Shown piece by piece: positions 18,788 to 27,542 of a stretch of DNA of 64,000 bases. The notes beneath the pieces are model-generated. The model saw nothing but the letters and a program-made list of their open reading frames with translations. It was not told where the DNA came from and did no database searches. How positions within the stretch are numbered: the stretch's first letter is position 1; each line of letters starts with the position of its first letter. Origin of the DNA: Dactylosporangium aurantiacum (GTDB lineage: Bacteria; Actinomycetota; Actinomycetes; Mycobacteriales; Micromonosporaceae); the NCBI RefSeq assembly GCF_000716715.1, contig NZ_JNYJ01000005.1, positions 274,640 to 338,639 of the forward strand, read 5' to 3'. A program made the translations under genes and the position numbers.

Positions 18788-19977
18788 TTGTCGCCCTTCC
18801 AGTTCGGGTTCTCCCAGATCACGGATGCGCCCATGCCGATGCCGACGCACATGGCGGTGAGGCCGTAGCGGACCTCGGGGTGCTCGGCGAACTGCCGGGA
18901 CAGCTGCGTCATGAGCCGCACGCCGGAGGACGCCAGGGGGTGCCCGACGGCGATCGCGCCGCCCCACGGGTTGACCCGCGGGTCGTCGTCGGCGATGCCG
19001 AAGTGGTCCAGGAACGCCAGCACCTGCACGGCGAACGCCTCGTTGAGCTCGAACAGGCCGATGTCGTCGATGCTCAGCCCGGCCTGGCGCAGCGCCTTCT
19101 CGGTCGCCGGGACCGGGCCGAAGCCCATGACCTCCGGCTCGACGCCGACGAAGCCGTAGGAGACCAGGCGCATGCCGACCGGCAGCCCCAGCTCGCGGGC
19201 GACGTCCTCGGCGGCGATGATGGCGGCGGTGGCGCCGTCGTTGAGGCCCGCGGCGTTGCCGGCGGTGACCTTGCCGTGCGGCCGGAACGGGGTCTTGAGC
19301 GTCGCCAGCTTCTCCAGGCTGGTCTCGCGCGGCGCCTCGTCGACCGTGGCCAGGCCCCAGCCCGCCTCGGGGTCGCGGGTCGCCACGCTGACCAGGTCGG
19401 GCTGCAGCTTGCCGGCCTGGTACGCGGCGGCGGTCTTCACCTGCGAGGCGTAGCCGAACCGGTCGGCCCGCTCCTTGGTGATGCCGGGCAGCCGGTCGTG
19501 CAGGTTCTCCGCGGTGGCGCCCATGACCAGCGCCGACGGGTCGACCAGCTTCTCGGCGAGGATCCGCGGGTTGGGGTCGACGCCCTCGCCCATGGGGTGG
19601 CGGCCCATGTGCTCGACGCCGCCGGCGATCGCGACGTCGTAGGCGCCGAACGCGATGCCGCCGGCGACGGTGGTCACCGCGGTCAGGGCGCCGGCGCACA
19701 TGCGGTCGATCGCATAGCCCGGGACGGTCTTGGGCAGACCCGACAGCAGGGCGGCGGTGCGGCCGATGGTCAGGCCCTGGTCGCCGGTCTGCGTGGTGGC
19801 CGCGATCGCGACCTCGTCGACCCGCTCCGGCGGCAGCTGCGGGTTGCGGCGCAGCAGCTCGCGGATACAGCGGATGACGAGGTCGTCGGCGCGGGTGTTG
19901 GCATACATCCCACCGGCCTTGCCGAACGGGGTGCGCACGCCGTCGACGAAGACGACGTCGCGGACGGGACGGGGCAC
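18784..19977 (-). CDS. fadA: Acetyl-CoA acyltransferase (thiolase) of beta-oxidation
   Basis: 397 residues from GTG 19977, with a strong AGGAGG. Thiolase signatures are the acylated Cys in IDRMCAGALTAV (near residue 95), NEAFAVQVL, the His in GHPLASSGVRLM and the second Cys in TAMCVGIGMGAS. It cleaves 3-ketoacyl-CoA with CoA to release acetyl-CoA. It is first in a two-gene operon with fadB, with a palindromic operator about 35 bp upstream. Confidence 0.95.
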   Translation of the reverse strand: MPRPVRDVVFVDGVRTPFGKAGGMYANTRADDLVIRCIRELLRRNPQLPPERVDEVAIAATTQTGDQGLTIGRTAALLSGLPKTVPGYAIDRMCAGALTAVTTVAGGIAFGAYDVAIAGGVEHMGRHPMGEGVDPNPRILAEKLVDPSALVMGATAENLHDRLPGITKERADRFGYASQVKTAAAYQAGKLQPDLVSVATRDPEAGWGLATVDEAPRETSLEKLATLKTPFRPHGKVTAGNAAGLNDGATAAIIAAEDVARELGLPVGMRLVSYGFVGVEPEVMGFGPVPATEKALRQAGLSIDDIGLFELNEAFAVQVLAFLDHFGIADDDPRVNPWGGAIAVGHPLASSGVRLMTQLSRQFAEHPEVRYGLTAMCVGIGMGASVIWENPNWKGDK

Positions 19978-20010
19978 GGGTGTCCTCCTAGCGACGAATT
20001 ACCGGCAATG

Positions 20011-20024
20011 TTACTCGCCAGTAA
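20011..20024. promoter_or_regulatory. Palindromic operator upstream of fadA-fadB
   Basis: TTACTCGCCAGTAA, with 5-bp arms TTACT/AGTAA, lies 34 bp before the fadA start in an otherwise GC-rich gap. Size and position fit a TetR-type repressor site such as those controlling fatty-acid degradation genes. The regulator is not in this window. Confidence 0.5.
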
Positions 20025-20085
20025 GTCCGGTGCGCCTGTGGATCCGCCCACACCTGCCCCGTGCCCGTCCGTTGTCGTCCGCCCG

Positions 20086-21360
20086 CTACTGGGCCGGCAC
20101 CTCCAGCGCCGCCGTCAGCCCCGGCGTCACCAGCGCGACCTGCCACGGGCGCGCGCCGTAGCCGGACAGCACCGCGGCGACCGCCTCCTCGGTGAGCTCC
20201 TCCGGCGGCGACCAGGCCAGGCGCCGGACCGAGTCCGGGGTGATGAGGTTCTCCGGCGGCACCCGGTGGGCGGTGGCCAGGCTGGTCACCAGCTCCCGGC
20301 ACCGGGCCAGCCGGCCCGCCGCGACGGGGTCGCGCTCGGCCCACCGGTGCGGCGGGGGAGGCCCCTCCGACGGCGGGGTGGTCGGCAGCTCCTTGTCCGG
20401 CAGCGCCCTGGCGTCGGCCAGCGCGGCCAGCCACGTCGGCGCGAGCCGGCGCACCGAGCGCCCGCCGAAGCCGGCGAGGGCCAGCAGCGAGCGCTCGTCC
20501 TTCGGGTCGGCCTCGGCGGCGGCGATGATCGCCGCGTCGGCGAGGACCCGGCCGGGGCTCGCGTCGCGGCGCGCGGCGATCTCGTCACGGGCCTGCCACA
20601 ACGCGCGGACCCGGGCCAGGGCACGGGCGCCGCGCACCCGGTGGATGCCCGACGTGCGGCGCCAGGGGTCGGCGCGCACCCGGGGCGGGTCGCCGGCGGA
20701 GGCGACCAGCGCGGCGAACTCCTGCGCCGCCCACTCCGTCTTGCCCTGCTCGTGCAGCTCCTCGGCGAGCGTGTCGCGCAGCTGCAGGAGCAGCTCGACG
20801 TCCAGCGCCGCGTAAGTGAGCCAGGACGTCGGCAGCGGCCGCGTCGACCAGTCGGCGGCCGAGTGGTGCTTCTCGAGGGTGTAGCCGAGCAGCGACTCGG
20901 TCAGGGCGGCCAGGCCGACCCGCTCGAAGCCGCACAGGCGCGCCGCGAGCTCGGTGTCGAACAGCCGGGTGGGGCGCAGCCCGAGCTCGGTGAGGCAGGG
21001 CAGATCCTGGCTGGCGGCGTGCAGGATCCACTCGGTCGGCGAGATGACCTCGTCGAGCTCTGGCAGTTGTCCGAAGGGGAGGGGGTCGATCAGGACGGTG
21101 CCGGCTCCGGCACGGCGCAGTTGCACGAGATAGGCCCGGTGCGTGTACCGGTAGCCGGAGGCGCGTTCGGCGTCCACGGCCACCGGGCCGCTGCCCTGAG
21201 CGAAGCGCTCCACGGCGCGCGCGAGCTCGGCCCGGTCGGTGATCGGCTCGGGCGTCCCGTCTCGGGGGGCGGTCAGCAGGACGGGCTCGGTCTTGTCGTC
21301 CGGTTTGTCCGGACTGTCTGGCTCCTCGTCCCGACGCCGCGCGGGGGGTTCGTCGGTCAC
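20086..21360 (-). CDS. rnd: Ribonuclease D (3'-5' exonuclease with HRDC domain)
   Basis: 424 residues from GTG 21360. TACCGT lies seven bases upstream, so the transcript may be leaderless; the open frame further 5' lacks family similarity. The DEDD exonuclease domain (about 45-215) shows VAVDAERASGYRY (D-x-E), HAASQDLPCL and YAALDVELLL (the Y...D motif). An HRDC domain (about 245-320) and a C-terminal helical domain follow. It trims 3' ends of tRNA and other stable RNA. The rnd-DUF3000-hemE neighbourhood is recurrent in actinobacteria. Confidence 0.92.
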   Translation of the reverse strand: MTDEPPARRRDEEPDSPDKPDDKTEPVLLTAPRDGTPEPITDRAELARAVERFAQGSGPVAVDAERASGYRYTHRAYLVQLRRAGAGTVLIDPLPFGQLPELDEVISPTEWILHAASQDLPCLTELGLRPTRLFDTELAARLCGFERVGLAALTESLLGYTLEKHHSAADWSTRPLPTSWLTYAALDVELLLQLRDTLAEELHEQGKTEWAAQEFAALVASAGDPPRVRADPWRRTSGIHRVRGARALARVRALWQARDEIAARRDASPGRVLADAAIIAAAEADPKDERSLLALAGFGGRSVRRLAPTWLAALADARALPDKELPTTPPSEGPPPPHRWAERDPVAAGRLARCRELVTSLATAHRVPPENLITPDSVRRLAWSPPEELTEEAVAAVLSGYGARPWQVALVTPGLTAALEVPAQ

Positions 21361-21662
21361 CCGGACCACGGTACGTTGCGGCACCGGAACGCCGATGCAG
21401 CCGGGTCCGGCGCGTCGGTTTCCGGTGTGCTCCGGCGGCGTCCGGGTGGCCCGGGACACGCCGTTGCGGGACGGACAAACCCGGGCCGCCCCGGTACGGT
21501 CGCGTGCGCGAGCCGAACTGGTACTTCCGGTTGTGTCCGTTGGTTGCCACGGAGGTCGCGAGGCTTGTGCGGGCAGTTTAGGGTGAGGCCGACTGCGATG
21601 CCGCACTCCGACCGCGCCGCAGGACAAACGGGTGGAATTGTGACAGGAAGGAAACGAGAAGC
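21361..21662. other. Divergent intergenic region between rnd and the protease gene
   Basis: 302 bp without a gene. The left edge holds the -10-like TACCGT of rnd (21368-21373, leftward). On the right, GGAAGGAAA just before 21663 is a ribosome site, and a TAGGGT near 21578 could be a -10 box for the protease gene, without a clear -35. I see no operator or hairpin of note. Confidence 0.4.
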
Positions 21663-22721
21663 ATGACGGCCGGGTATGACCCTTCCAACCCGGTGGCTTC
21701 CGGAACCTCCGATTCGTACGATCGTCCGCGCCACACGGACCGATCCGTCGACGACTCGGAGCGACTCGGTCCACTTCCTCCACGCATGACGCCGACCGGA
21801 TCGTTCCCGGCGGCCGGCGTGTCGCCCGCGGGTGGCCCGGCCACCGGCGGCTTCCCGGCCCAGCCGACGAGCGCCTGGCCCGTCTCCGCGCCCGCCGGGC
21901 CGCCGCCGCACAGCGTCCCGCCGCACGCCGGGCAGCACCCCGACGGGGCCCGCCGCGGCCGCGGCGGCGCCCTCGCCCTGGCGCTGGCACTGCTCCTGCT
22001 GGTCGTCGTGGGCGTGCAGGCCGCGTTCATCGTCCGGCTCGAGTCGCGCCTGGACAAGGCCGAGAAGGCGGCCAGCGCCGCCAAGCAGAGCGACGAGACC
22101 CGGCTCAGGGCCCTGGAGGACCGCGCCGACAAGCTCGAGGCCAAGACGGGCGGCAACCTCGACGCCGCGGCCGTCGCCGAGAGCGTCCGGCCGAGCGTGT
22201 TCCGCGTCACCACGAAGTACGCGACCGGCACCTCGTTCGCGCTCGGCAAGGCGCCCTCGGGCGGCGGCACCAACCTCATCACGAACTACCACGTCGTGCA
22301 GGAGGCCTACGAGAAGGGCGAGCGCGACGTCAGCATCGAGCGCACCAACCAGCGGTTCCCGGCCAAGATCCTCGAGGCGCACCCCGACAAGGACCTGGCG
22401 GTGCTGCACACCGACGAGGACTTCACCCGGCTCGTCGCCGCGGCGCAGGTGCCGAAGGTCGGCGAGCCCGTGCTCGTCGTCGGCGCCCCGCTCGGCCTCG
22501 AGGACACCGTCACCACCGGCGTCGTCAGCGCGTTCCGTTCGCTCGGCGGCGAGAACCTGATGCAGTTCGACGCGGCGATCAACCCCGGTAACTCCGGCGG
22601 GCCCGTGTTCAACGCCAAGAAGGAGGTGGTCGGCGTCGCGACGCTCAAGGCGCGGGAGTCCGAAGGCATCGGTCTGGCGATCCCGATCTCGGTGGTCTGC
22701 GAGACGATCAGCATCTGCTGA
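21663..22721 (+). CDS. Membrane-tethered trypsin-like serine protease (S1C, no PDZ)
   Basis: 352 residues from ATG 21663. A disordered Pro/Gly-rich cytosolic arm (1-100), one membrane helix (103-124), a short coiled coil (about 125-165) and an extracytoplasmic protease domain follow. The catalytic triad is visible: H210 in NYHVV, D244 in DKDLAVL and S311 in NPGNSGGPVF. Unlike HtrA/DegP-type proteins it stops right after the protease fold with no PDZ domain, so substrate choice must come from elsewhere, perhaps the coiled coil. A hairpin follows its stop, but the next membrane gene has the same arrangement and may be a partner. Confidence 0.88.
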   Translation: MTAGYDPSNPVASGTSDSYDRPRHTDRSVDDSERLGPLPPRMTPTGSFPAAGVSPAGGPATGGFPAQPTSAWPVSAPAGPPPHSVPPHAGQHPDGARRGRGGALALALALLLLVVVGVQAAFIVRLESRLDKAEKAASAAKQSDETRLRALEDRADKLEAKTGGNLDAAAVAESVRPSVFRVTTKYATGTSFALGKAPSGGGTNLITNYHVVQEAYEKGERDVSIERTNQRFPAKILEAHPDKDLAVLHTDEDFTRLVAAAQVPKVGEPVLVVGAPLGLEDTVTTGVVSAFRSLGGENLMQFDAAINPGNSGGPVFNAKKEVVGVATLKARESEGIGLAIPISVVCETISIC

Positions 22722-22765
22722 TCCCGCCGCACCCGGCACGTCCGACCTGCACCACCGTCCAGAAC

Positions 22766-22786
22766 CACGGCCTGCCGCAGGCCGTG
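22766..22786 (+). terminator. Hairpin after the protease gene
   Basis: Perfect 9-bp stem CACGGCCTG/CAGGCCGTG with a 3-base loop, 44 bp past the stop. Confidence 0.6.
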
Positions 22787-22880
22787 CCGACTCTGCACCA
22801 CGTCGTCGCGTCCCGGTCGCGGCGGCCGCTCGACCCCGCCCGGGGCGCTGCCCGGAGGGATCATCAGGAGGAAGAAAGAG

Positions 22881-23681
22881 ATGACCTACCCCAATAACCC
22901 CCAGGGCAACCCGCACGAGGGCTACGCCTACCCGGACCCGAACGCGGCGCAGGGGGCCTACCCGCCCGCCGCGCCGCAGTCGCCCTACGGCGCCCCGGTG
23001 CCGCCGCAGCCCGCCCCCACCCACGACCAGGGCTACGGCCAGCCGCCGCAGCCCAACCCGTACGACCAGGGCACCCAGCAGCTGCCCACCTACGGCGAGC
23101 AGCCCGCGTCGTACAACCTGGAGCCGTCGGTGTCCGCGCCGCCGACCTCGCCGATGATGGCGAACCCGCCGATGTCGGCGCCGCCGATGTCCGGCCCGCC
23201 GGTCGCCTACGGCCCGGTCTCCGGCCCGCCCGGGTACGCCCAGGGCGGCTACCAGACCCCCGGCCCGGCGCCGAAGAAGAGCGTCGCGGTGCCGATCCTC
23301 GCCAGCCTCCTCGCGCTCGCGATCATCGCGGCCGGCGTGTTCGTCGGGCTGTACATCGACAAGAGCGGCAAGCTCGACAAGTCCGAGAAGCTCGCGTCGC
23401 AGCGCCAGGACAGCCTCACCGCGACCCAGGGCGAGCTGGACAAGACGAAGAACGACCTCAAGGCCAAGGCCGACGAGCTCACCAAGGCCCAGCAGGAGCT
23501 GCGCGGCGTGACGGCTGACAGCACCGAGGCCAAGCGCCAGCGTGACGTCATCGGCACCTGCCTGAAGCTGCTGATCGAGGCGCTCGACGCGTCCAACAAG
23601 GGCGACAAGGCCACGCTGCAGAACAAGCTCACCGAGATGGACAAGCCGTGCGACGAGGCCGAGGGCCTGCTCGGTATCTGA
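22881..23681 (+). CDS. Proline-rich single-pass membrane protein with extracytoplasmic coiled coil
   Basis: 266 residues from ATG 22881, with an excellent AGGAGGAAGAAA ribosome site. Residues 1-130 are Pro/Tyr/Gln-rich and disordered, one membrane helix follows (about 134-156), then a Lys/Glu-rich coiled coil (about 160-215) and a short C-terminal helix region with two Cys (GTCLKLL and KPCDEAE) that could form a disulfide outside the cell. No enzyme domain is recognised. The same domain order as the upstream protease (disordered arm, helix, coiled coil) suggests they may interact; this is inference. Confidence 0.8.
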   Translation: MTYPNNPQGNPHEGYAYPDPNAAQGAYPPAAPQSPYGAPVPPQPAPTHDQGYGQPPQPNPYDQGTQQLPTYGEQPASYNLEPSVSAPPTSPMMANPPMSAPPMSGPPVAYGPVSGPPGYAQGGYQTPGPAPKKSVAVPILASLLALAIIAAGVFVGLYIDKSGKLDKSEKLASQRQDSLTATQGELDKTKNDLKAKADELTKAQQELRGVTADSTEAKRQRDVIGTCLKLLIEALDASNKGDKATLQNKLTEMDKPCDEAEGLLGI

Positions 23682-23693
23682 TCCCACGCGTAG

Positions 23694-23725
23694 ACGAAGG
23701 GCGGGCCGTGCGGCCCGCCCTTCGT
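23694..23725. terminator. Bidirectional terminator hairpin
   Basis: Perfect 14-bp stem (23694-23707 with 23712-23725) and a 4-base loop GTGC between two convergent genes. It can serve both strands. Confidence 0.85.
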
Positions 23726-23780
23726 CGTCGGCTTCGTCGTCGGCTTCGTCGTCGGCTTCGTCGTCGGCTTCGTTGTCAGC
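23721..23780. repeat. 12-bp tandem repeat, four perfect copies and one decayed copy
   Basis: TTCGTCGTCGGC repeats at 23721, 23733, 23745 and 23757; a fifth copy at 23769 has drifted to TTCGTTGTCAGC and supplies the TGA stop of the leftward DUF3000 gene. The array begins inside the right arm of the terminator hairpin. Confidence 0.85.
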
Positions 23781-24324
23781 GCAGTGCGGTGACGCCCGGC
23801 GGGGGCAGGCCGGCGGTCGAGGCGAGCAGCGTGCACCAGGCGTGCACGTGGGCCTGCAGGTCCACGTCGGTCGGTGTCCACGACGCCCGGATCTCCAGGT
23901 CCGCCGCGGTCGGCGGGCCGGCGAGGTCGCCGAAGCGGGTCGACAGCGTCTGGGTGACCGTGCCGCCGATCGCCGTGTAGGCGGCGCCGTGGCTCTCCAG
24001 GGCGTCGGTCAGCCAGCTCCAGCCGACCCCGGGCAGCAGCGGGTCGGCGGCCAGCTCCGCCTCCAGCTCCGCCGTCACGTACGTGACCAGCCGCATCGTG
24101 CCGTCCCACGCCTCGTGCCCGGCCGGGTCGTGCAGCAGGATCAGCCGGCCGGTGGCGACCTCGTCGCCGTCGCGCAGCACCGTGCCGCTCATCGCGTGCG
24201 CGAACGGTGCGAGCCGCTGCGGCGCCGGCATCTCCTCCAGCTCGATCTCGGGCCGCGCCGTGACCGCGCGCAGGTCCTCCACCGCCCGGGTGAACGTGAG
24301 GGGAGTCGCGGTCGATGGCGCCAT
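23776..24324 (-). CDS. DUF3000 family protein
   Basis: 182 residues from ATG 24324. It matches the actinobacterial DUF3000 family, encoded next to hemE in many genomes. Visible stretches include SGTVLRDGDEVATGRL, RLVTYVTAELE and the C-terminal ASWTPTDVDLQAHVHAWC. There is no signal peptide, membrane helix or known active-site motif; a cytosolic location is expected. A role linked to heme or to rnd is suggested only by conserved neighbourhood. It is divergent from hemE with 80 bp between starts. Confidence 0.85.
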   Translation of the reverse strand: MAPSTATPLTFTRAVEDLRAVTARPEIELEEMPAPQRLAPFAHAMSGTVLRDGDEVATGRLILLHDPAGHEAWDGTMRLVTYVTAELEAELAADPLLPGVGWSWLTDALESHGAAYTAIGGTVTQTLSTRFGDLAGPPTAADLEIRASWTPTDVDLQAHVHAWCTLLASTAGLPPPGVTALR

Positions 24325-24330
24325 ACCGGA

Positions 24331-24336
24331 AGAGTA
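24331..24336 (-). promoter_or_regulatory. -10 box of leaderless DUF3000 gene
   Basis: Reading leftward, TACTCT is followed by six bases and then the ATG at 24324. This is the standard spacing for a transcript that starts at the start codon. Confidence 0.6.
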
Positions 24337-24404
24337 AGGCGCAAACCCACGCAGGGGGTGCCGCCGCGCCGCCGCCGTGCACGCAGTGAAACGATGACTT
24401 CGCT

Positions 24405-25418
24405 ATGACTGACAATCTGCTTCTGCGTGCCGCCCGCGGTCAGGCGGTGCCGCACCCCCCGGTCTGGTTCATGCGCCAGGCGGGACGGTCCCTGCCCGAG
24501 TACCGCGCGCTGCGTGCCGGCATCGGCATGCTCGAGTCGTGCCGGCGGCCAGACCTGGTCTGCGAGATCACGCTGCAGCCGGTGCGCCGCCACCACGTCG
24601 ACGCGGCGATCCTGTTCAGCGACATCGTCGTGCCGCTGCAGGCCGCCGGCGTCGACCTGGACATCGTCGCCGGCACCGGCCCCGTCGTCGCGGCGCCGGT
24701 CGCGACCATGGCCGACGTCGACGCGCTGCCCGCCCTGAGCCCTGACGCCGTCGGGTTCGTCGCCGAGGCGATCCGGCTGCTGCTCGCCGAGCTCGGCCCG
24801 ACCGCGCTCATCGGCTTCGCGGGGGCGCCGTTCACCCTGGCCAGCTACCTCGTCGAGGGCGGCCCGTCGCGGCACCACGTGAAGACGAAGGCGCTCATGT
24901 ACGGCGCGCCCGACGTCTGGCACGCGCTGTGCGGCCGGCTCGCCGACATCACCCTGACCTTCCTGCGGGTCCAGGCGGACGCGGGCGTGCACGCGGTGCA
25001 GCTGTTCGACTCGTGGGCGGGGGCCCTGTCCGAGGCCGACTACCGCCGCTACGTCCTGCCGCACTCGCGCCGCGTCCTGGACGGGCTGGCCGGCACGGGC
25101 CTGCCGAGGATCCATTTCGGCGTCGGTACCGGCGAGCTGCTGCCCGCCATGGCGGAGGCCGGCGCCGACGTGGTCGGCGTGGACTGGCGCACGCCGCTGG
25201 ACGCGGCGGCGGGGCGGGTGCCCGGCAAGGTGCTGCAGGGCAACCTCGACCCGTGCGTGCTGTTCGCGCCGTGGGAGGTCGTGGAGCAGGAGGCGCGGCG
25301 GGTGATCGCCGAGGGGCGCAAGGCGCCCGGGCACATCTTCAACCTCGGGCACGGGGTCATGCCCGAGACCGACCCCGACGTGCTCACCCGTCTCGTGGAG
25401 CTGGTCCACTCGGCGTAG
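24405..25418 (+). CDS. hemE: Uroporphyrinogen decarboxylase
   Basis: 337 residues from ATG 24405. It converts uroporphyrinogen III to coproporphyrinogen III in the cytosol. The signature [10 protein letters not shown] is at 19-28, followed by SLPEYR; further family motifs are [43 protein letters not shown] and [14 protein letters not shown]. Length is typical. It is followed by a hairpin and, across two leftward genes, by hemG and hemQ, so the heme steps of this locus are split between transcripts. Confidence 0.97.
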   Translation: MTDNLLLRAARGQAVPHPPVWFMRQAGRSLPEYRALRAGIGMLESCRRPDLVCEITLQPVRRHHVDAAILFSDIVVPLQAAGVDLDIVAGTGPVVAAPVATMADVDALPALSPDAVGFVAEAIRLLLAELGPTALIGFAGAPFTLASYLVEGGPSRHHVKTKALMYGAPDVWHALCGRLADITLTFLRVQADAGVHAVQLFDSWAGALSEADYRRYVLPHSRRVLDGLAGTGLPRIHFGVGTGELLPAMAEAGADVVGVDWRTPLDAAAGRVPGKVLQGNLDPCVLFAPWEVVEQEARRVIAEGRKAPGHIFNLGHGVMPETDPDVLTRLVELVHSA

Positions 25419-25440
25419 CCCGGGCCGTTCGCGGCTCGGG
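25419..25440. terminator. Hairpin directly after hemE
   Basis: 9-bp stem CCCGGGCCG/CGGCTCGGG (one G-T pair) closed by a TTCG tetraloop, starting at the base after the stop codon. It lies between convergent genes. Confidence 0.75.
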
Positions 25441-25478
25441 GCGGTGCCGGCGCTGTTCGGGCCGGTGCCGGCCGTGGC

Positions 25479-26627
25479 TCAGTAGGTCGGGCTCCAGCGC
25501 CACCAGCCGTGGTCGCCGGCGAGCTGGGCCAGCCGGGAGCCGAGCATGAGCGACGTGGCCCGGGCCTCGCCGGCGAGCCGGGTGTGGACCTGCTCGGCGA
25601 TCTCCGGCGCCCGGTACTCGGCGTGCTCCAGCAGCTGCAGCGTCACCGACCACCAGTAGCGGTCCTCGTCGCTGGCGTGCGGCGCGCCGCCGGTGAACCA
25701 CTCGGCGAGCCCGTCGAGCAGGTCGTCGCCGACGCCGTCGGGGTCCGTGAGCCGCAGCGCCGCGCACACCCGCGCGACCACGTCGTCGTCCCAGCCGGAC
25801 AGGTGCCCGCGCACCAGCGTGTGCAGCGACGGGTGGCCCAGCGCGCCGGCCGCGTCGATCTCCAGCGAGAACACGTTGTCGCGGGCCAGCCGCTCCTGCA
25901 GCACCGGCAGGATCCGCTCGTCGCGCCGCCGGGCCAGGCCGAGCAGCGCCTCGCAGCGGGTGTCGTCGTGCGGGTCGTCGAGCCGCACGAGCAGCGCCTC
26001 GCGCAGCACCGGCGCGTCCACCTCCGACAGCTGGGTGCCGAGCGCGAAGCATGCCCAGTCCCGCACGTCGTCGTCGGGGTCGTTGCTCAGCACCAGCAGC
26101 GCCCGCACCGTGTCGTCGGGCGGTGCCTCGCCGAGCACGCTCGGCAGCGCCTGGGCGACCGCCCGCCGCACCCGCGCGTCGGCGTGGTGGATCAGCGGCA
26201 GCAGCAGCGGCAGCGCCTCGTCGTCGTAGCACCAGGCGACGGCGTCGGCGAGCTCGGCCGGGGACGTCGCCGCGTCGGCCAGCAGCGCCGAGATCGTCCG
26301 CGCGGTCGGCTCCACGTCGTCGACGGGCGTGGCCCGCGCCGCGGCGGCCGCCTCCGCGGCGGCGGCCGCGGCCGCCGGGTCGGCGAGGTCGGCCAGGTCG
26401 GCGATGACGTCGGCGAGCGGGTCCGTCGCGTAGGCGTCCCCGTCCTGGCCGGGGGTCACCTGTCCGGCGCCGATCTGCCACGGGTCCGTGCTCCACGGCT
26501 CGGCGCGCCACGGCTCGCCGCCGGGTGGGTCGGCGGCCCACGCGGCGTGACCGCCGGCGGCGCCGGGGTCCAGCGCGCGGTCGCTCGGCTCGTCCGGTGA
26601 CGGTCGGGAGGACGCGAGGTCGCTCAT
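25479..26627 (-). CDS. HEAT-repeat protein
   Basis: 382 residues from ATG 26627. The first 110 residues are disordered and Pro/Trp/Asp-rich with a run of Ala (AAAAAAAEAAAAARA). From about 115 onward, helical repeats appear: DARVRRAVAQALPSVL, DDDVRDWACFALG, DDTRCEALLGLARR and SLEIDAAGALGHPSL, the pattern of HEAT/PBS-lyase-type repeats. Such proteins act as binding scaffolds; no catalytic residues are seen. It ends WWRWSPTY. Placement between hemE and hemG may be incidental. Confidence 0.8.
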   Translation of the reverse strand: MSDLASSRPSPDEPSDRALDPGAAGGHAAWAADPPGGEPWRAEPWSTDPWQIGAGQVTPGQDGDAYATDPLADVIADLADLADPAAAAAAAEAAAAARATPVDDVEPTARTISALLADAATSPAELADAVAWCYDDEALPLLLPLIHHADARVRRAVAQALPSVLGEAPPDDTVRALLVLSNDPDDDVRDWACFALGTQLSEVDAPVLREALLVRLDDPHDDTRCEALLGLARRRDERILPVLQERLARDNVFSLEIDAAGALGHPSLHTLVRGHLSGWDDDVVARVCAALRLTDPDGVGDDLLDGLAEWFTGGAPHASDEDRYWWSVTLQLLEHAEYRAPEIAEQVHTRLAGEARATSLMLGSRLAQLAGDHGWWRWSPTY

Positions 26628-26764
26628 CCGAGAGAGTCTGCTCGCCTCCGGCGAGATGTTCCAGAGGGGTTCGCCCCACAGATGGACATCCCGCTGGTCA
26701 GATTCGCCCGACCCGACGACATATCGACGCACTTCGGGTACACCGGCCGCGGTGACGACCTCCC

Positions 26765-27520
26765 TCAGCGCCCCCGGCTGCCCAGCCGCAGCGACTGCCA
26801 CGACCCGTCGGCCGCCCAGCCGCCGTCGACGGAGAGTGCGGCACCGTTGACGAAACCGGAGCGCTCCGGGTCGGCGAGGAACGCCACCGCGCGGGCGATG
26901 TCCTCCGGCTGCGCGAACCGCGCCATCGGCACGTGGTCGGTGATGTCGGTGTCCGCGTACGCCCCGGACGCCTGCGACTCGTCGTCCATCTCCGTCTTCA
27001 CCCAGCCGGGGCAGACCGCGTTGACCCGCACGCCCCGGCCGCCCCACTCGACCGCGAGGGTGCGGGTCAGCCCGATCAGGCCGTGCTTGCTGGCGTTGTA
27101 CGCGACCCGGTCGGCGACCCCCATCAGCCCGGCCACCGAGGCGATGTTGACGATCGAGCCGTTGCCGCGGACCAGCATCCGCCGCCCGAACGCCCGGCAC
27201 AGCAGGAACGGCCCGGTCAGGTTCACGTCGAGCACCCGCCGCCACTGCGCCGCGTCGGTGTCCTCGGCCGGCGCGATCGAGGCGATGCCGGCGTTGTTCA
27301 CCAGCACGTCGCAGCCGCCGTACACGCTCTCGACCTCGCTCACGAACCGGGCGACGTCCTGCTCGTCGGACACGTCACCGGTGAAGACGAGCCCGTCGAG
27401 GTCCACCGGCCGGGTGTCGATCACCGCCAGCCGGTAGCCCTCCTCGGCCAGCAGCTCCGCGGTCCTGCGCCCGATGCCCTGCGCCGCGCCCGTGACGACG
27501 GCCACTCGCGTTTCTGTCAT
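26765..27520 (-). CDS. Short-chain dehydrogenase/reductase (SDR) family oxidoreductase
   Basis: 251 residues from ATG 27520. The classical SDR set is present: cofactor motif TGAAQGIG (10-17), NNAG (75-78), S128 in NIAS, Y141 and K145 in YNASK. The C-terminal [10 protein letters not shown] is typical of FabG-like members. The coenzyme is probably NAD(H), from an acidic residue after beta-2 (VIDTR). The substrate is unknown. It is transcribed divergently from hemG with only 22 bp between the start codons. Confidence 0.9.
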   Translation of the reverse strand: MTETRVAVVTGAAQGIGRRTAELLAEEGYRLAVIDTRPVDLDGLVFTGDVSDEQDVARFVSEVESVYGGCDVLVNNAGIASIAPAEDTDAAQWRRVLDVNLTGPFLLCRAFGRRMLVRGNGSIVNIASVAGLMGVADRVAYNASKHGLIGLTRTLAVEWGGRGVRVNAVCPGWVKTEMDDESQASGAYADTDITDHVPMARFAQPEDIARAVAFLADPERSGFVNGAALSVDGGWAADGSWQSLRLGSRGR

Positions 27521-27526
27521 ATGCCG

Positions 27527-27536
27527 ACCATAGACT
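27527..27536. promoter_or_regulatory. Overlapping divergent -10 boxes of the SDR gene and hemG
   Basis: Leftward TATGGT occupies 27527-27532 and is six bases from the SDR ATG (27520). Rightward TAGACT occupies 27531-27536 and is six bases from the hemG ATG (27543). The two boxes share two base pairs, so polymerase cannot occupy both at once. Confidence 0.6.
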
Positions 27537-27542
27537 CGGGGC

